From: Candidatus Zixiibacteriota bacterium
GTDB lineage: Bacteria > Zixibacteria > MSB-5A5 > GN15 > FEB-12
Direction of reading: 5' to 3'
NCBI GenBank assembly: GCA_021163775.1
Contig: JAGGTI010000104.1
Location: forward strand, 1-42,478
DNA length: 42,478 nucleotides
A program made the translations under genes and the position numbers. Positions 40,638-42,478 of the stretch are shown here, piece after piece (positions within the stretch are counted from its first letter, which is position 1; the number at the start of each line of letters is the position of its first letter). Below the pieces are notes generated by a model. It was given only the letters and a program-made list of their open reading frames with translations, searched no databases and was not told where the DNA came from.

Positions 40638-42221
40638 ATGTCACTGACGCGAGTAAATTCCTCTGCCGCCACGCTTACCAAGAACCGCACTGAAGATTCA
40701 ATTGTTCCAACTTCGGGAATGTGTGTGACTTGTGTCGATGGCTGTATCGGTATGTGTGAAATAGGCAAGTCTGCCTATCGGGGTCATGAAGTAATCTATC
40801 CCCAGCCGTTTGGAGTGATCACCACCGCCGGCGAAAAAGCCTATCCTGTCGACTATTCCCATTTCAATATTCTGGGAACGGCTGTTGGCGCAGAAGGTAT
40901 TGAAGCTGATAGCGACAAAGCTATCTTCCCGAATGTTAATCTCGAAGTTCGCTTTGGGCATGACAACGGCCTCAAGTTCAAGCTCCCGATCATGATTCCG
41001 GGTATCGGTTCTACCGATGTGGCCAAGAATAACTGGGATGGTCTGGCCATAGGTACTGCTTTGGCTGGTACCGGTCTGACCATTGGCGAAAACGTGGTTG
41101 GCATGGATCCTGAAGCGGTCATCAAAAAAGGCCGTGTTGTGGATACCTCCGATCTCAAGCGGCGAGTCAATTTGTTCAAAGATAACCAGCGTGATGGCTG
41201 GGGTGCCACTATTGTCCAGTCCAACATCGAAGACACCCGTTTGGGTGTGCAGGAATACGCCATTGAAACCCTGGGCGTCGAATGTGTCGAGCTCAAATGG
41301 GGTCAGGGTGCCAAGAACATCGGCGGCGAAGTCAAAATTAAAGACCTCAAGAAGGCGCAGTTGCTGTATGAGCGTGGGTACGTGGTTATCCCGAACCCGA
41401 CTGATCCGCACGTGGTCGAGTCATTCAAGGCGGGTGCTTTCAAAGAGTTTGAGCGTCACTCACGGGTTGGCATGGTCACCGAAGAGGGGTTTGCGACTCG
41501 AGTGGAAGAACTTCGCAAAGCTGGCGCAAAGTATATCTTCCTGAAGACCGGCGCTTACCGACCGAGCGATCTGGCTCGTGCCGTGAAGTTTTCCTCTAAG
41601 TACAAGATCGACCTGCTTACGGTTGATGGTGCAGGCGGCGGTACCGGGATGAGTCCCTGGCGGATGATGAATGAGTGGGGTATCCCACCAGTCGAACTGC
41701 ACTCCCTGCTTTACCAGTATACCAAGGTGCTGGCTGACAAGGGTGAGTATACGGCCCCGATCGTTCCTGCTGGTGGCTTCACTTTTGAAGATCAGATGTA
41801 CAAAGGGTTCGCTATGGGAGCGCCGTTCACGAAGTTGATCGGTATGGCTCGGGCGCCATTGGCCGCGACGATGGTGGGCAAGACGATCGGTAAATCGATA
41901 GAGAACCATCAAATCCCTGTCTATGTGGAGCGGTTTGGGCAGTCGATGGATGAGATATTTGTCACGGCTTTTGATCTGCGCAAAGAACTGGGTAACGCCG
42001 AGTTCGAGAAACTCCCGGCGGGTGCCATAGGACTGTATACCTACTATGAGCGTCTGGCTCAGGGTTTGCGTCAACTTCTTGCTGGAAATCGTAAGTTCGG
42101 TCTTGAGTATATCACTCGGAACGATATTTGCTCTCTGACACCTGAAGCGGCGCAGGTTTCCGGTATCCAGTATGTCATGGATATAGACAAGGAAGAAGCG
42201 GCCAATATTCTGAAGGGTTAA
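40638..42221 (+). CDS. GltB-like FMN-binding glutamate synthase-family protein
   Basis: A protein of 527 residues. The N-terminal CVTCVDGCIGMC (29-40) probably binds an iron-sulfur cluster, and the rest is the FMN-binding (beta/alpha)8 barrel of the glutamate synthase large subunit, with VDGAGGGTGMSPW and VPAGGFTFEDQMYKGFAMGA for FMN binding. It lacks the glutamine amidotransferase domain. The substrate is therefore uncertain: an ammonia-dependent or archaeal-type glutamate synthase, or another 2-oxo or amino acid oxidoreductase. AAGGAG lies before the ATG. It closes the four-gene operon, followed by a strong terminator, and is the likely substrate subunit of the complex. Confidence 0.88.
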   Translation: MSLTRVNSSAATLTKNRTEDSIVPTSGMCVTCVDGCIGMCEIGKSAYRGHEVIYPQPFGVITTAGEKAYPVDYSHFNILGTAVGAEGIEADSDKAIFPNVNLEVRFGHDNGLKFKLPIMIPGIGSTDVAKNNWDGLAIGTALAGTGLTIGENVVGMDPEAVIKKGRVVDTSDLKRRVNLFKDNQRDGWGATIVQSNIEDTRLGVQEYAIETLGVECVELKWGQGAKNIGGEVKIKDLKKAQLLYERGYVVIPNPTDPHVVESFKAGAFKEFERHSRVGMVTEEGFATRVEELRKAGAKYIFLKTGAYRPSDLARAVKFSSKYKIDLLTVDGAGGGTGMSPWRMMNEWGIPPVELHSLLYQYTKVLADKGEYTAPIVPAGGFTFEDQMYKGFAMGAPFTKLIGMARAPLAATMVGKTIGKSIENHQIPVYVERFGQSMDEIFVTAFDLRKELGNAEFEKLPAGAIGLYTYYERLAQGLRQLLAGNRKFGLEYITRNDICSLTPEAAQVSGIQYVMDIDKEEAANILKG

Positions 42222-42264
42222 CAGCCCTTCAGATTGGCTGTCTCTGGCATAATCAGGCATTATT

Positions 42265-42302
42265 ACCCGCCATTGAGTTGATTTCGATGGCGGGTTTTTT
42301 TT
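42265..42302 (+). terminator. Rho-independent terminator of the NuoE-GltB operon
   Basis: ACCCGCCAT (42265-42273) pairs with ATGGCGGGT (42287-42295), followed at once by eight T (42295-42302). It lies 43 bp after the last stop codon. Confidence 0.92.
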
Positions 42303-42345
42303 GATTGGTTCGCATGGAAATCTCTTTTGCCTCTGATAGTTCTAA

Positions 42346-42392
42346 TTCGGACTTGCTGAATAATTCATTTTCAGCTATTCAGCAGGTCCGAA
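42346..42392. repeat. Long inverted repeat near the right edge
   Basis: A 17-bp arm (42346-42362) pairs with 42376-42392 with one G-T. The loop is 13 nt. It is followed by more GC-rich palindromic DNA to the window end, including a segment ending GTCCCGACAC, which matches the end of the dispersed repeats at 13677 and 15142 in inverted orientation. Bases 42303-42478 hold no gene that I can support. Confidence 0.75.
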
Positions 42393-42478
42393 CCAACCAA
42401 CCTGCGGTTGCCTTGCGGTTCCGACATTGACATTTCTCAGACGTTTTATTGTAGGTCGGTGTTCCGACGTCCCGACAC

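Noticed and set aside
40698-41411. Long minus-strand reading frame opposite the GltB-like gene
   Set aside because: It is antisense to a well-conserved FMN-binding barrel and shows no protein family pattern.

Overview
The window is a gene-dense chromosomal segment of a diderm, anaerobic or microaerophilic bacterium rich in c-type cytochromes. Six proteins carry about 40 CXXCH-type heme motifs between them. The mix of MtrAB-type conduit, CbcL-like and ImcH-like quinol dehydrogenases, class I Hcp, superoxide reductase, rubrerythrins, a NuoF::GltD fusion and dispersed GC-rich hairpin repeats suggests an uncultured lineage of the FCB group (Zixibacteria-like) or a delta-proteobacterium-like organism. 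This placement is inference, since no rRNA or universal marker is present. At least one gene, and possibly two, appear to use UGA as selenocysteine.

Layout. 1-1345: acetate permease and fluoride exporter, both on the minus strand. 1850-7125: an electron-transfer cluster of decaheme MtrA, MtrB-type porin interrupted by an in-frame UGA, and an 11-heme cytochrome c fused to a membrane cytochrome b. It ends at a bidirectional terminator facing a triheme cytochrome (7296-7811). 7996-13460: ECF sigma and anti-sigma, then an RND/MMPL exporter, a LolA-like periplasmic protein and an outer-membrane barrel. 13531-14591: DUF2892-like membrane peptide, peroxiredoxin and a PerR-like regulator that seems to start at ATC. 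14592-15347: a gene-free stretch of dispersed hairpin repeats including a REPIN-like doublet. 15348-22966: a Crp/Fnr (HcpR-like) regulator, ferredoxin, NapH-like polyferredoxin, Hcp, octaheme HAO-like cytochrome and heptaheme NapC/ImcH-like quinol dehydrogenase, which together look like a nitrogen-oxide reduction and detoxification module.

23186-30808 holds a long unidirectional run of 13 oxidative-stress and iron genes: PerR, three ferritin/rubrerythrin-like proteins, 2-Cys peroxiredoxin, superoxide reductase, ferritin, a selenocysteine peroxiredoxin, a HEAT-repeat protein, a small Cys protein, rubrerythrin, ferredoxin-NADP reductase-like protein and a ZIP transporter. It ends in a truncated cydA remnant. 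31175-35021 holds a sigma-54 activator, a DUF2173 gene behind a sigma-54-like promoter with two matching upstream palindromes, two small Cys-rich proteins (one SEC-C), a TYW1-like radical SAM protein and a cupin. 35022-35808 is decayed DNA with an IS3-type transposase fragment.

35809-42221 is an operon encoding NuoE, a NuoF::GltD fusion, a HoxU/NuoG-like ferredoxin and a GltB-like FMN protein. It looks like a soluble flavin-based oxidoreductase of unknown substrate, possibly bifurcating. The window ends with a strong terminator and more dispersed hairpin repeats. No tRNA, rRNA, CRISPR array or intact mobile element was recognised.
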